64,000 bases of DNA, taken from Cynocephalus volans (taxonomy: Eukaryota; Chordata; Mammalia; Dermoptera; Cynocephalidae). Where the stretch lies: contig NC_084462.1 of the NCBI RefSeq assembly GCF_027409185.1, forward strand, positions 155,793,490 to 155,857,489. The letters are read 5' to 3'. Below are positions 10,941 to 21,300 of this stretch, in pieces (the first letter of the stretch is position 1; every line of letters starts with the position of its first letter). The position numbers were made by a program, and so were the translations under genes. The notes beneath the pieces are model-generated. The model had not been told where the DNA came from and did not search any database. It saw nothing but the letters and a program-made list of their open reading frames with translations.

Positions 10941-12293
10941 AAAGGGGGGGGGGAGAATAGGCCAAAAGAAAGAGGTAACAAGTCTCAAACAAGTCCAAAA
11001 ACCAGCAGGACAGCCATCAAATCTTAAAGCTGGTGAATCATGTACCTTGACTCCATGTTCAATGTCCTCTGCATGCTGGTGTGGGGGTTGGGTCCCCAAG
11101 TCCTTTCCAGCAGCTCCACTCCTATGACTTTCCTGGTTTCTGGCCATGCTTTAACTCTTGAAAGCTGGCATTGTACATTTGTAGCTCCACAATTCTGGGG
11201 TGTCACTCCCACAGCTCCACTAGGCATGGTGCTGATGGGGTTTTTCTGCTGCAACTCTGACCCCACTTTTCCACTTGGCATTGCTCTAATGAAGGCTCTA
11301 TACAGTGACTCCACCCCTGTGACAGGTCTTTTCCTGGGTACACAGGCTTTTCCATATATCCTTTGAAATTGAGGGGTTGGGGGGGGAGGCTTCCAAGCCT
11401 CCACAGCTCTGGCATTCTGTGAGCTGGCAAACTTATCATCACAAGGACACCACCAAGGCTTCTTGTATTTTCCAAAGCTGTAGGTCCAGTCACAGCTAGG
11501 GTCAATTTAGCCACAGCTGGAGCAGCCAAAGCAGCTAGGATGCTGATGTGGAGAGCAGCATCCCAAGGTGACTCTGGGCAGCAAGCCTGCGGAGGGTGCC
11601 TCAGGCCTGTGCCCCAAGACCATTCTGTTTCCTTAGGCCTCTGGGTTTGTAATGGAAGATGCAGCATCCAAGATCTCTGAAATGCCTTCAAGGTCTTTTT
11701 TCCCTTCTCTTGATAATCCCTTTCTTTTGTACTAATCTCCTTAGCAAAGGGTCTCTAGGCTACACCCTTGTTTTCATGACCAGGCTGAAAGTTTTCCAAT
11801 TGTTTGCCCTCTGCTTTCTTTTGAATTATAAATTCTGGCTTCAGATTATGGCTTTTTTGCCATAACTCTGCACAAGCTGTTGCAAGTAGCCATGCAACTT
11901 CCTGAATGCTTTGCTGCTTAGAAATTTCTACCACCAAATACCCTGGGTCAGCACCTTAAAGTTCCACATTCCATAAAACTTTTCGGCACAAACAGAATGC
12001 AGCCAGATTCCTTGCAAGTTCATAGCAAGGGCAATCTTTGCCACAGTTTTCAATAAGTCCCTTCTCATTTACATATGAGATCTTCTCAGAATGGTCTTCG
12101 CTGTCCATATTTCTATCAGGACATTCTGCTCCCACCACATAACCAGTCTCTAAGAAGTTCCAACCTTTCATTCATCTTTGTCTTCTGAGTCCTCTAAACT
12201 CCTCCAAATTTTGTCCAACACCCAGTTCCAAAGCCATTTCCACATTTTCAAGTATTTGTTATAAACAACAACCCACTTCTGGTACCAATTTTC

Positions 12294-12712
12294 TGTATTA
12301 GTGCATTTCTTTGCTTATAACTCAATACATGGAACTAGGTAATTTGTAAGAAAATGAAATTTCTTGCCTACAGTTTTGGAGACTGGAAAGTCCGAAGTCC
12401 AGGGAACACATTGGTGAAAGCCTTGTTGGTGGTGACAGTGACACAGGGTTCTCTTATGGCAGAATGGTGGAGCAGAGAGTGAGACTAACCTTCTCATTTA
12501 CTCTCCTTTTAAAGCCCTCAGAACCACTCCCATTATCCAGGAATGGATTGGTCCATTCACAGGGTACAGTCCTCACAATCTAATCACCTCTCCAAGGCCC
12601 CTCCTTTCAACTACCGCAATAGGATTTTCCACCCTCTTAACACTGTCACAGTGGGGACCAAGCCTCCAACATATTAAACTTTGGGGAGACACAATTCAAT
12701 CCATAATAATAT
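12294..12712 (-). repeat. MaLR 5' LTR
   Basis: Upper-coordinate LTR, matching 10157-10573 through its length with visible substitutions, so the provirus is old. The internal sequence next to it reads 'cacttctggtaccaattttc', where a primer-binding region would lie in MaLR elements. Confidence 0.8.
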
Positions 12713-13090
12713 AATTCAGTACAGTAGTGGTTAACTGGGGATGATTATTGAGGATGGCCACATAGGGTTTTTCCATTCCTTAAAATGGGTAGCAACTATG
12801 GGTATTCCTTTTATTATTTTTCTTTAAATCATGCACATAGATTTATATACCTTTTTGAATATATATTTAACAATTAAAATGTTTTTTAAAAATTATCTTT
12901 TGAATCCTGTCACAACTTATATTAATAAACTCTTGTCCCAATAGATGATGGATGCTGTGTCCTGGGAGGCTCTAAATGCAGAAAAGGGCACTAGCTTATT
13001 AGGTTACCCCTTGGACTCTATGGAAGCTCATATGTGAATCTAAAAGAAATTAATTTCAACCTTTATCCTGAGAGGGACTTTGCATGCTAC
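12713..13090. other. Intergenic, no gene seen
   Basis: AT-rich sequence between the MaLR and the microsatellite. A fragment near 12720-12890 reads like a degenerate L1 3' end, but I would not insist on it. Confidence 0.4.
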
Positions 13091-13095
13091 CATGT

Positions 13096-13097
<2 letters not shown>

Positions 13098-13172
<75 letters not shown>
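13098..13172. repeat. (GT)n microsatellite
   Basis: Uninterrupted gt dinucleotide tract of about 37 units, the longest pure microsatellite in the window. Likely length-polymorphic and capable of Z-DNA. Confidence 0.95.
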
Positions 13173-13173
<1 letters not shown>

Positions 13174-13429
13174 TGTCTAAGACTGTAAAATCTAATATTA
13201 ACTTGGGTGATCACTAAGACTCCAGGAGAAATGCTTTGTCACACTATAACCAGGCTCTCTCACACTATAACTTCTAAACCTTATACAAGAATCTCAAAAA
13301 TTAATGATTAAAACTGAAAGAATTAAGTAGCTTTCCAAGAAATATTAACAGCAACCCTGGCAAGAGATTGCCATAGCTCCTGATTATTGTTCTTGGACTC
13401 TTCAGCTGTGTCCAGCAATGCTGTAAGCA

Positions 13430-13995
13430 TGGAAGTATTTAATCATTCCACAAATATTTATTGAGTACCTAAAGTATATAAGACACTGCGTCGTGTGCAG
13501 AGGATTTAGTTTTCCTAAATAGAGAGTAGTTTCTTTCTCTCCTGCTGCGAGGCCCAATAGAGGAAGCAGACAGGTAAATAGGACATTACAGCACAATGCA
13601 ATGTAGAGTAATGACACAATGCTTTAGAAGCTTAGAAAAAGATCTGCTAACTCTGCCAAAGGGGATTAGGTAGGGATTCAGAAAGAGACTTAAAGGATGA
13701 TTAGGAGTCCCTAGGCAGATAGGAGGAGGGAACAGCCCATGCAAAGATGTGAAGTAGTGAAATAGCACATTGGAGCCAGTAATGTGTTATGACTGAAGCT
13801 CAAGATCTATGAGAATGGGGGAAGAGGATCAGAACATAGTCAGAAACCAGATTATTCCCTGGTTAAATTGGGGAGTTTGGACTTTATCCTACAGACAGGG
13901 AGAAGCAATTGAAAGACTTTAAGCAGGAGAGTGACAGGATTAGGTTTGCATTTCAGAAGGATCTTTGGCACAGGTGTGAAGGATAGGCTAGAGAA
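13430..13995 (-). mobile_element. L2 LINE fragment
   Basis: Reversed L2: 'ccacaaatatttattgagtac' at the 3' end, later 'gagggaacagcccatgcaaa', 'gtttggactttatcctaca' and 'gcaggagagtgacaggatta', in the order seen in antisense L2. Confidence 0.7.
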
Positions 13996-14439
13996 AGTGA
14001 GCATGGACACTCAGGACTGCTCAGGAAGCTTATAAAATAACCCAGGTGAAGGATGCTGAGGACTTGCTCATAGGCAGCAGCAGGACGCAGATGTCTTCTG
14101 TATTTCTAGTTAGGGCTTCTGCGCATTCTCCAGAAAGAATTCCAGTGGCAGTGTTTCCAGGGTTTGGGTGAGTGAAGGCACTGTAAAGATCCTGAGGACC
14201 AGGTGACTCAGGTAAAGAAACCAACATGAACTGGTACCAGGTGATCATTCATTCGTTATTAATTCAGCCAGAGGTTTATAGTACACCTTTTCTATTTGGA
14301 AGGTGAAGGTGAGCTCTAAAGGTGAATCCTCAGGGGCTGAGGACTTAAGGGGAAGGAGCAGTTAAGGAGGGGGAGGGGATGCTATGTGCTTTCAATTCAA
14401 AGCAACTTGCAGAATGATGCTCAGAGGTGGGAGGGCCAA

Positions 14440-14570
14440 ATTCAGCCCAGAAATATTTATTGAGAACCTTACCTGTGTCAGTCTGTTGTAGGTGCTGGGG
14501 ATACAGCAGTGAATAAGACAGAATAGAAACTCCACATTAGGAGTTTATATTCTAGGGGTAGGGTGACAAA
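14440..14570 (-). mobile_element. L2 3'-end fragment
   Basis: Reversed L2 terminus: 'agaaatatttattgagaacc', 'gtgctggggatacagcagtg' and 'ggagtttatattctagggg'. Confidence 0.7.
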
Positions 14571-15179
14571 GGAACTACTTCCAAAATGCACAGGGTGTGG
14601 GGGAAACAATTAGTTTGACTAGAGAGAGTTTTCGTAGAGAGGGGTGAAGATCAGATACTGCAGAAGTAAGAGTAGTTGGTGAAGACCTTCGGCTCCTAAA
14701 AGGGGAATGAGAACCCTTTAGAGGTTCCTTGGGACTCTGGTTCTTTGTTTTGGGGTTAGGGAGACGGGGAAGTGACAAATCCTTTTTTTAAAAAAAATAG
14801 TTGAGGAATCTGAGGCTCAGAGAGGCAATGTCAGCTGTCCGAGGCCACACAAGGGTAAGATCAGGCACGCATGTCTGCCAAGGTCCGAGTCAAAGCCCGT
14901 GCCCGTCTTTCGCTCTCTCCGTGCCGCAAAAGCGGAATGGCTCGGTGCCCCGGGATCCCAGGAGAGAAGGACGCCAAGTTCAGAGCCCGCTCGGAGGCAT
15001 GATCGGGGAAGGCCTGACCCTGGAGGTGATCCGATTGCCCGACAGTCGTAGGAAACTTCGGGAGGGCCGGCGCAGGCTGGCAGGCAGCTCGGCAGGCTCC
15101 GAGAGCGCCCCACAGCTGCCTGCTCACCAGAGCCAGACCCCTAGGTTGCGGCGGGTGCTGCTGCGCGCTGCCCGTGCCC

Positions 15180-15310
15180 CCCCCACCTCTTTCAATGGTT
15201 CGCTCCGAACACCCCTCGCCGCGCGGCTTGTGCTACAGCCCGCCCTACTTCCGGTTGTTGCCGGGCCCTATATCCGGTGTCCGCCCGCCCTCGGCTCCGC
15301 CGCTGCCGCG
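15180..15310 (+). promoter_or_regulatory. DLST: DLST core promoter and 5' UTR
   Basis: Immediately upstream of the start codon lie two ETS-type cores, acttccggtt at 15247-15256 and tatccggtg at 15271-15279, in a GC-rich context without a good TATA box. ETS sites (GABP/ELK class) are common in promoters of nuclear genes for mitochondrial proteins. The exact transcription start cannot be placed from sequence alone; about 15230-15290 is plausible. Confidence 0.6.
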
Positions 15311-15373
15311 ATGCTGTCCCGATCACGCTGCGTCTCCCGGGCGTTCAGCCTCTCGCTCTCCGCCTTCCAGAAG
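15311..15373 (+). CDS. DLST: DLST coding exon 1
   Basis: Residues 1-21 ([20 protein letters not shown], then K). The ATG at 15311 is the first in frame after the promoter and opens a basic, hydroxyl-rich mitochondrial presequence. Donor gtacgg at 15374. Confidence 0.95.
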
Positions 15374-18300
15374 GTACGGTCTGTTCAGGCCGGGACCCCG
15401 GCGGGTGAGGAACCTGCCGGTGGGTGGACGGGCGGCTTGGAGGGTAGGGGCGCTGCACGCCGGCCAGGCCGGACACCAAGGGCACCCGGACGCGGAGGCC
15501 GCGCGGGCTGGGCGGCTTGGAGCGGTCTTGCGGGACCTGCGGAGCCCGGCGACCCCTTGCCTTCCTGAGGCAGCCTGCGTCGACCGTTTCTGCTGTACCC
15601 CACTCTCCGCGCCGGAGATGGGGAGCCGCGCCCGTCCCGACATTAGACTCAAGAGTTCTGGAGAAGGCGCGACGGATTCCCCCGACGAATCCGGGTTGCT
15701 GTCTCCTCTCGTTCTGTTAAAATCAGTGGGTATCAGTCCCTTTGGGAAGTTGAGATCGTTTGGTAGGTCCAGTATGCTGATTGGGACTGCGAGCTCTGTG
15801 TGTTGCATTTACCTTTGGAGTTAACCAGATTCACCTGTCACCAGCACTGGGACAGCTTTGAGTGTGTACTTAAAAGAAAAGCTGTTTTTTCCCTCTTTTC
15901 ATCTTGGGTGACATCGATAAATGTCTTCTTTCTCAACAGGGGAACTGCCCTCTAGGGAGACGTTCCCTGCCTGGTAAGTTCTGCGCTTGCCGTCACCTAA
16001 AATGCTCTCCTCCTGGGCAGAGGAGTATGTGAGGAAATCGGGGATGCCTGCGTTTCTCCTCATAATGTCCCAAGACAGTTTAGATGGGAGTGAAACAAAA
16101 TGCTATTTAATCGCAGTAGCTGTCATTTATTCATTCAGGGAGTAGTTACTGAGTTTCTCCTGGGTGTCAGGCACTATGCTAGGCACTCACTAGGGATACA
16201 GCAATTAACAATTCTTGCCCTCTTGGAACTTATGTGCTAGTGGGAAAGACAAAGTGTAAATTGCTAAATGAGTGAACAGTCACAAATTTTGGTAAGTGCT
16301 GAGAAGGAAACAAATGAGGGTGGACAGAAGAGACCTCTTTGAATGGATGACATTAAAGCTGTGACCTGGAAGATGTGATAGAGCTAGCCTAGTGAAGAGG
16401 GGAGGAGAGAAAGGGAATGACATGTACAATATGTTTCCTTCCCGAAGAAGGAAAGAGGTTAGCAATATTTAGGAACTGGAAAAAAGGTGATTTGGCCCGA
16501 GCATTTGGTTAACGGAGAGAGTGGCACAAGATAGAATATAGTGTAGAGACTATTGGAAAGAGTTTAGATTTTATTCCAATAGTTTTTTTTTCTGAAATTG
16601 TTAATAAAGTATCTTACATAACTTATTTTTTTATTATGTGCTTAGCATAAATATTTGTTGAATGAGTCAGTCTTATTGTGGGCTTTCTTTGTGCCAAGCA
16701 TTGTTATGAGTGCATTTTTAAATTAATCATCACAAAACAGTGAGAGAGGTATTATCTCTATTTTACAAATGCATAACCCAAGACCAGAGAGGTTAAGTGC
16801 CTTTGTCAAGGTCACTCAACCAACTGTGAGGTCAAGTTAAGACTACCTGACTTCTCAGCCTTAACTCTGAACCTACCATGTTCTCATTTACTCATTACTC
16901 AACAGATCGTTTATTGAGTGTTTACTATATGCCAACCAATGTGCTAGGTAACAGGATACAGGTGGTCTCTACCTTCAAGGATCTTATGGGCTAGCTGAAA
17001 AGACAAAGAGCAAATATACATTTATGCATACCTAAGGGCGTAATCACATTACTAGTAAGTACAGGGTATGATAAGGTGGAGAATGCAGTAGAAGTCTCAG
17101 TAAAAGCTTCTCCAAAGAAGTGACATTTAAGCTGAGACTTGAAGAATGCATAGGGGCTGGCCAGTTCAGTTGGTTAGAGCGCAGCCTTATAACACCAAGG
17201 ACATGGGTTCAAATCCCCGTACCAGCCACCAAAAAAAAAAAAAACAAATGAAAACAAAAAGATCTTTAAAAAAAAAAAAAGAATACATGGGAGTTAGTCA
17301 AGAAATGATATTCCAGGCAAAGGGAATTGCTTGTGCAAAGGTATCAGCCAAAAGGGACTTGACCAATCAGAGAAATGAAAAGGAAGCCTGTCTGGCTGGA
17401 AAAATAGGAGGGCTGGACTGTGCAGGGTCTTATAAAATGTTTGGACTTTATCCTAAGAATCAAGAGAATATAAGGCACTCAGCACAGTGTCAGCTTGTAG
17501 TGGACTCTCAATAATAAGCATTCTTTTCAACTGGCAATCCTGAAAAAATGTCAGTTAATGCTTTCTCCACTTTATAGACTGGCAGTACAGTTGAAAGAGC
17601 CTTGCACTTGGGGGTTTGCATTTTGCCTTGGAGATTCACCTTGGGCTCGTCACTTAACTTTTGGAAGCCCTACTTATATATGAAATGGGGGAAAAAATGG
17701 GAATAATGGCAGATGGTCATTCCACTTTAGAGAGTTGTTGTGAGTCTTGAAAATCAAAATGAGGTCATTATGTGAAAGCTTTTTATTGTCCCTGAAACAC
17801 TGTATATATGAAACTTGCTGTAGGAGGAACTCTAAATTGGACTTAGGTTTCCAAAAATCAGCATTAGCTGCTGGCTTTTCTAGTTCAAAGACATGCTGTG
17901 CTTGGAATTTGCACTGCATAATCATTGGCTGCTGGACATAGAGGTGACTGACTTACTTGACCCTGGGGATGTTTATGAGGAGGTAAGTATAAGAGAGAAC
18001 TCTCATTTGGTGTCTCCTGAGCCCATGGTTCAGAAAGAGTAATAGATTTGAAAAAAGTAAGACATAAGAAAGAATGTATTCAGGGGAGGCAACTGCAGTT
18101 ATTAGTCATCGGTTGGGGAAATGCTGTTATCTGGCTGTGGTAAGGACAACTGGTGGGCAGAAAGGCTTCTCACCTTGTTGAGAGTGACCAGGGTGGAAGA
18201 TTTCAGAAAGAGCATGGGAAGGTAATAGACAAAAGGTGAGAAAGTGATTTTCTCAGTCCTAGGACAAGCTGGAGACCATGGGCCCAGAGTAGCCTAGTCT

Positions 18301-21300
18301 TTGCTACTTGGTTTCCCACAATAAGATTTCCAGCCCATACACTGTCAGACCAAACATCTCTCCTGCTTCTCAGATTAGGTTATGTGTAGTCACAGGGTAA
18401 GCCATCACATATCTGTCTAAACCTTTAATGGTATTTGAAGACTTGGGGACTAGAGATATTTTATTATAAAAACATAGAATGAATTTTTTAGGTAAATAAG
18501 ATTATAAAACTATTTTGGTCCCTGCCATCAGATTTCTCCCCTTTCCTCTCAAAACACATACCCATTGTTAACCCCACATACCCATTGCTCTCTGCTGTTA
18601 AGACTACTTTGGTGTAAAAGTTTGAAAAGCAGTACTCTGTGTGATAAAGATTATATCCTTGCTTGTAGTTGATCCTGTTCTGTCTCAGTATTGGGGGAGG
18701 TCAACAGACTTCTTTTCCATTCCCAGCATGTATCCTGTGTAAGATGAGAGATGTTAGTTAAGAGTTGTTTTGTTTCTTGCAGGGGTTTCTTTTTATCAGG
18801 GACCAGGTTACCCTGACAGCAGGAAGATTGCGTAAGTATTACTGGGGAGTACAGATATGTGGCCATGGGTTATTTATTAAGATATCAGTTCTAAGTTTGA
18901 CCATCTGATTTCTTCACTGGCCTCCAGACCTAGAAATCAAGGTGATTATGTTGTGTACTTAGGCCTAACCCTGATGTTCATTTTTTATGTGTGATGTACC
19001 TGTAGCATCAGCCCTATGTCAAGTTGGACCAGAAGTGCACCTTTTCTCCTCAGGTGTTTAGATTATAACACAAGTTAAGTTGGAATTTAGGGGAATAGAT
19101 ATAGAAGGGTGCTCCTAAACATTCTAATCGGATAGAAGTGCAACTGAGGGGCTGGAGGTTACATTTATTGTGGAGATTGAGAGCATCCTCTTGGTAGCAT
19201 AGTTATTCATTTTAGAAATAGTAAAAGTCTAGTTGAGCCCTGGGAATGTTGACTAGTTCGGAGGAAATGCTATTACTGCATAACGCAGAGTTTGGAGAAA
19301 GGCCACCCATGTGTGTTTCAGGTTAACTTCTGCTTAAGAATGTTATTTAAACACTACTTTGCATTCCAAGTATTTTCAGGGTGGTGGTAAGATGATGCTC
19401 TCTAGTAACCTGTTCAACAGCGATCAAGCTTTCTCTACAGGGAGAATCTTCCAAGTGAAGGATCAGTGAATTAGCTTCTTTCTGACTGTGCATCACAATG
19501 AGGTGGTTTTTTTTTTAATTGAGAAAATGTTGGACTCAGTACTAGAAGTTTGAATTCCTGTGTTAATTTCGGAGGGCAGTTGGGCAGTCGTAAGTTTTTC
19601 AATTGTGTATACCTTTTGATCTAGCAATTCCATTTCTGGGAATCTATACTGAAGAACCTGGTATACCCAGATTTCTCTCAAAGTGGCATACAGCAGGGAA
19701 TTGGTTAACCTATGGCGTATTAACACGTTCACACTGTGATAAGTGGAACAATGCAGGTTACAAAATGATTCCATTTTCTATTGTTTGGCACAATCCCATT
19801 AAAAACATTCTTTTTGCTGTTTCTCATATTCTGCAGTGAACATCTACTGCTTTTGTAATTTAAAAAAGTTATTCAGAGAGGTTCAAAATATTACTTTTCT
19901 GCAGTTTAAATGAAAATTGGGTCAATCATGAACCTCTATGCAATAAACATAACAAATAACTACTTGAAAGTAAATTATGGGAAAAAAAACCCCAAACTTT
20001 GGGTGGGTTCACCCCTAATTGTGTCACCCTAATCTAATGTCTATTTTTGTGTTGTGTGTTGTCTTTTTTTCTGTGAGTAAGGTACCCACTTTATTTTAAA
20101 ATCTTTTTTGTAAAACTATTTTTGATTTTGTTTTTAAGAGGTAAAATATTTACATGGTTCAAAATTCAGAAGTACAAGGAATATCCATGAGAAGCCTTTT
20201 AAAAAAAAATTTTTTTTTTATGAGATAACCAGTAAGGGGATCTTAACCCTTGACTTGGTGTTGTCAGCATCATGCTCAGCCAGTGAGCTAACCGGCCATC
20301 CCTATATGGGATCTGAACCCGTGGCCTTGTTGTTGTCAGCACCACTCTCTCCCAAGTGAGCCACTGGCCGGCCTGAGAAGGCTTTTTAATCCTTATCCAG
20401 CCCCACCAAATGCCTCTTCCTAGGGGCAGCCAGTGCTCCAGGTTCCTGGGTGTCTTGCAGAGCAAAGGCTGCATTTGCACCTTACCCGTTAGTTCTTGCC
20501 CATGGGCATGTACTTTACATGGTTACGAACTTTATGGAGAACATTTTCTGGTTTTTTTTCCCTTGATTCTGCATAGACCTTATAATTATTTTGACATTAT
20601 AGAAGTGAAAATATCAAAAGGCAAACTTTAGTCTGTTTTACTTTTTAAAGGTGCTTGTTGTAGAATATTCAAATAATCCCTAAGTATAAAAAGTGAAAGC
20701 TCCCATCAGTCCAAATCACTCTCCCGAACTGTACATGGTACTTCAAAGAGTTCATGGAAAAATAGAATTAAAAGATAATACAAATCTTTTCATGAACTTT
20801 TGAAGACGCCTCATATACGTATGTAACAGATAACCAGAGATACAGTATATATCTACATCTCCCACTCCTCAGAGGTAACCATTGTTAATGGTGATATCAT
20901 TCTCCAGTTTATTTAGTGTAAATGCCATATCGGAAAATGCTTTTTTTTTTTTTTTTTTTTTTAAAGATGACCGGTAAGGGATCCGAACCCGTGGCCTTGG
21001 TGTTATCAGCACCGCACTCTACTGAGTGAGCCACGGGCCAGCCCGGAAAATGCTTTGAAGGGCCGGCCTGTGGCTCACTTGGGAGAGTGTGGTGCTGATA
21101 ACACCAAGGCCACGGGTTTGGATTCCTATATAGGGATGGCCGGTTAGCTCACTTGGGAGAGCGTGCTGCTGACAATACCAAGCCAAGGGTTAAGATCCCC
21201 TTACCACTCATCTTTAAAAAAAAAAAAAAAAAAAAAGTGCTTTGGTCTTTGAGGTTCCTTTTGAATGACTCCACATGGACTGATATGCTGCTTCCTGGCA

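Larger units (their letters stand above)
10157..12712 (-). mobile_element. MaLR endogenous retrovirus-like element, both LTRs
   Basis: Two LTR copies in the same orientation flank about 1.7 kb of internal sequence. The antisense hallmark tattagtcc...taatttgtaagaaaatg opens each, and a 'ggggacacaattcaatcc'-type end closes each. On the - strand each LTR carries an aataaa ('agcaataaatttcattttc'). Order and wording match the ERVL-MaLR group (MST/THE1/MLT type). The internal part carries no gag, pol or env reading frame that I can recognise, as expected for MaLRs. A SINE is inserted at about 10773-10940. Confidence 0.8.
14860..15700. promoter_or_regulatory. DLST: CpG island of DLST
   Basis: Abrupt rise in G+C and CpG density beginning near 14860 and ending near 15700. 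It covers the 5' flank, exon 1 and the start of intron 1. A CpG-island promoter is usual for a housekeeping TCA-cycle gene. Long open frames in this block on both strands are products of GC richness. Confidence 0.8.

Noticed and set aside
14801-15568. 255-codon open frame on the + strand over DLST exon 1
   Set aside because: It runs through intron 1 and the CpG island. It contains DLST exon 1 in frame only because GC-rich sequence lacks stops. The family exon-intron structure explains the region better.
17153-17232. tRNA-Ile gene
   Set aside because: A and B boxes are recognisable, but it has an A tail, a target-site duplication and substitutions in the stems, so it is a SINE monomer.
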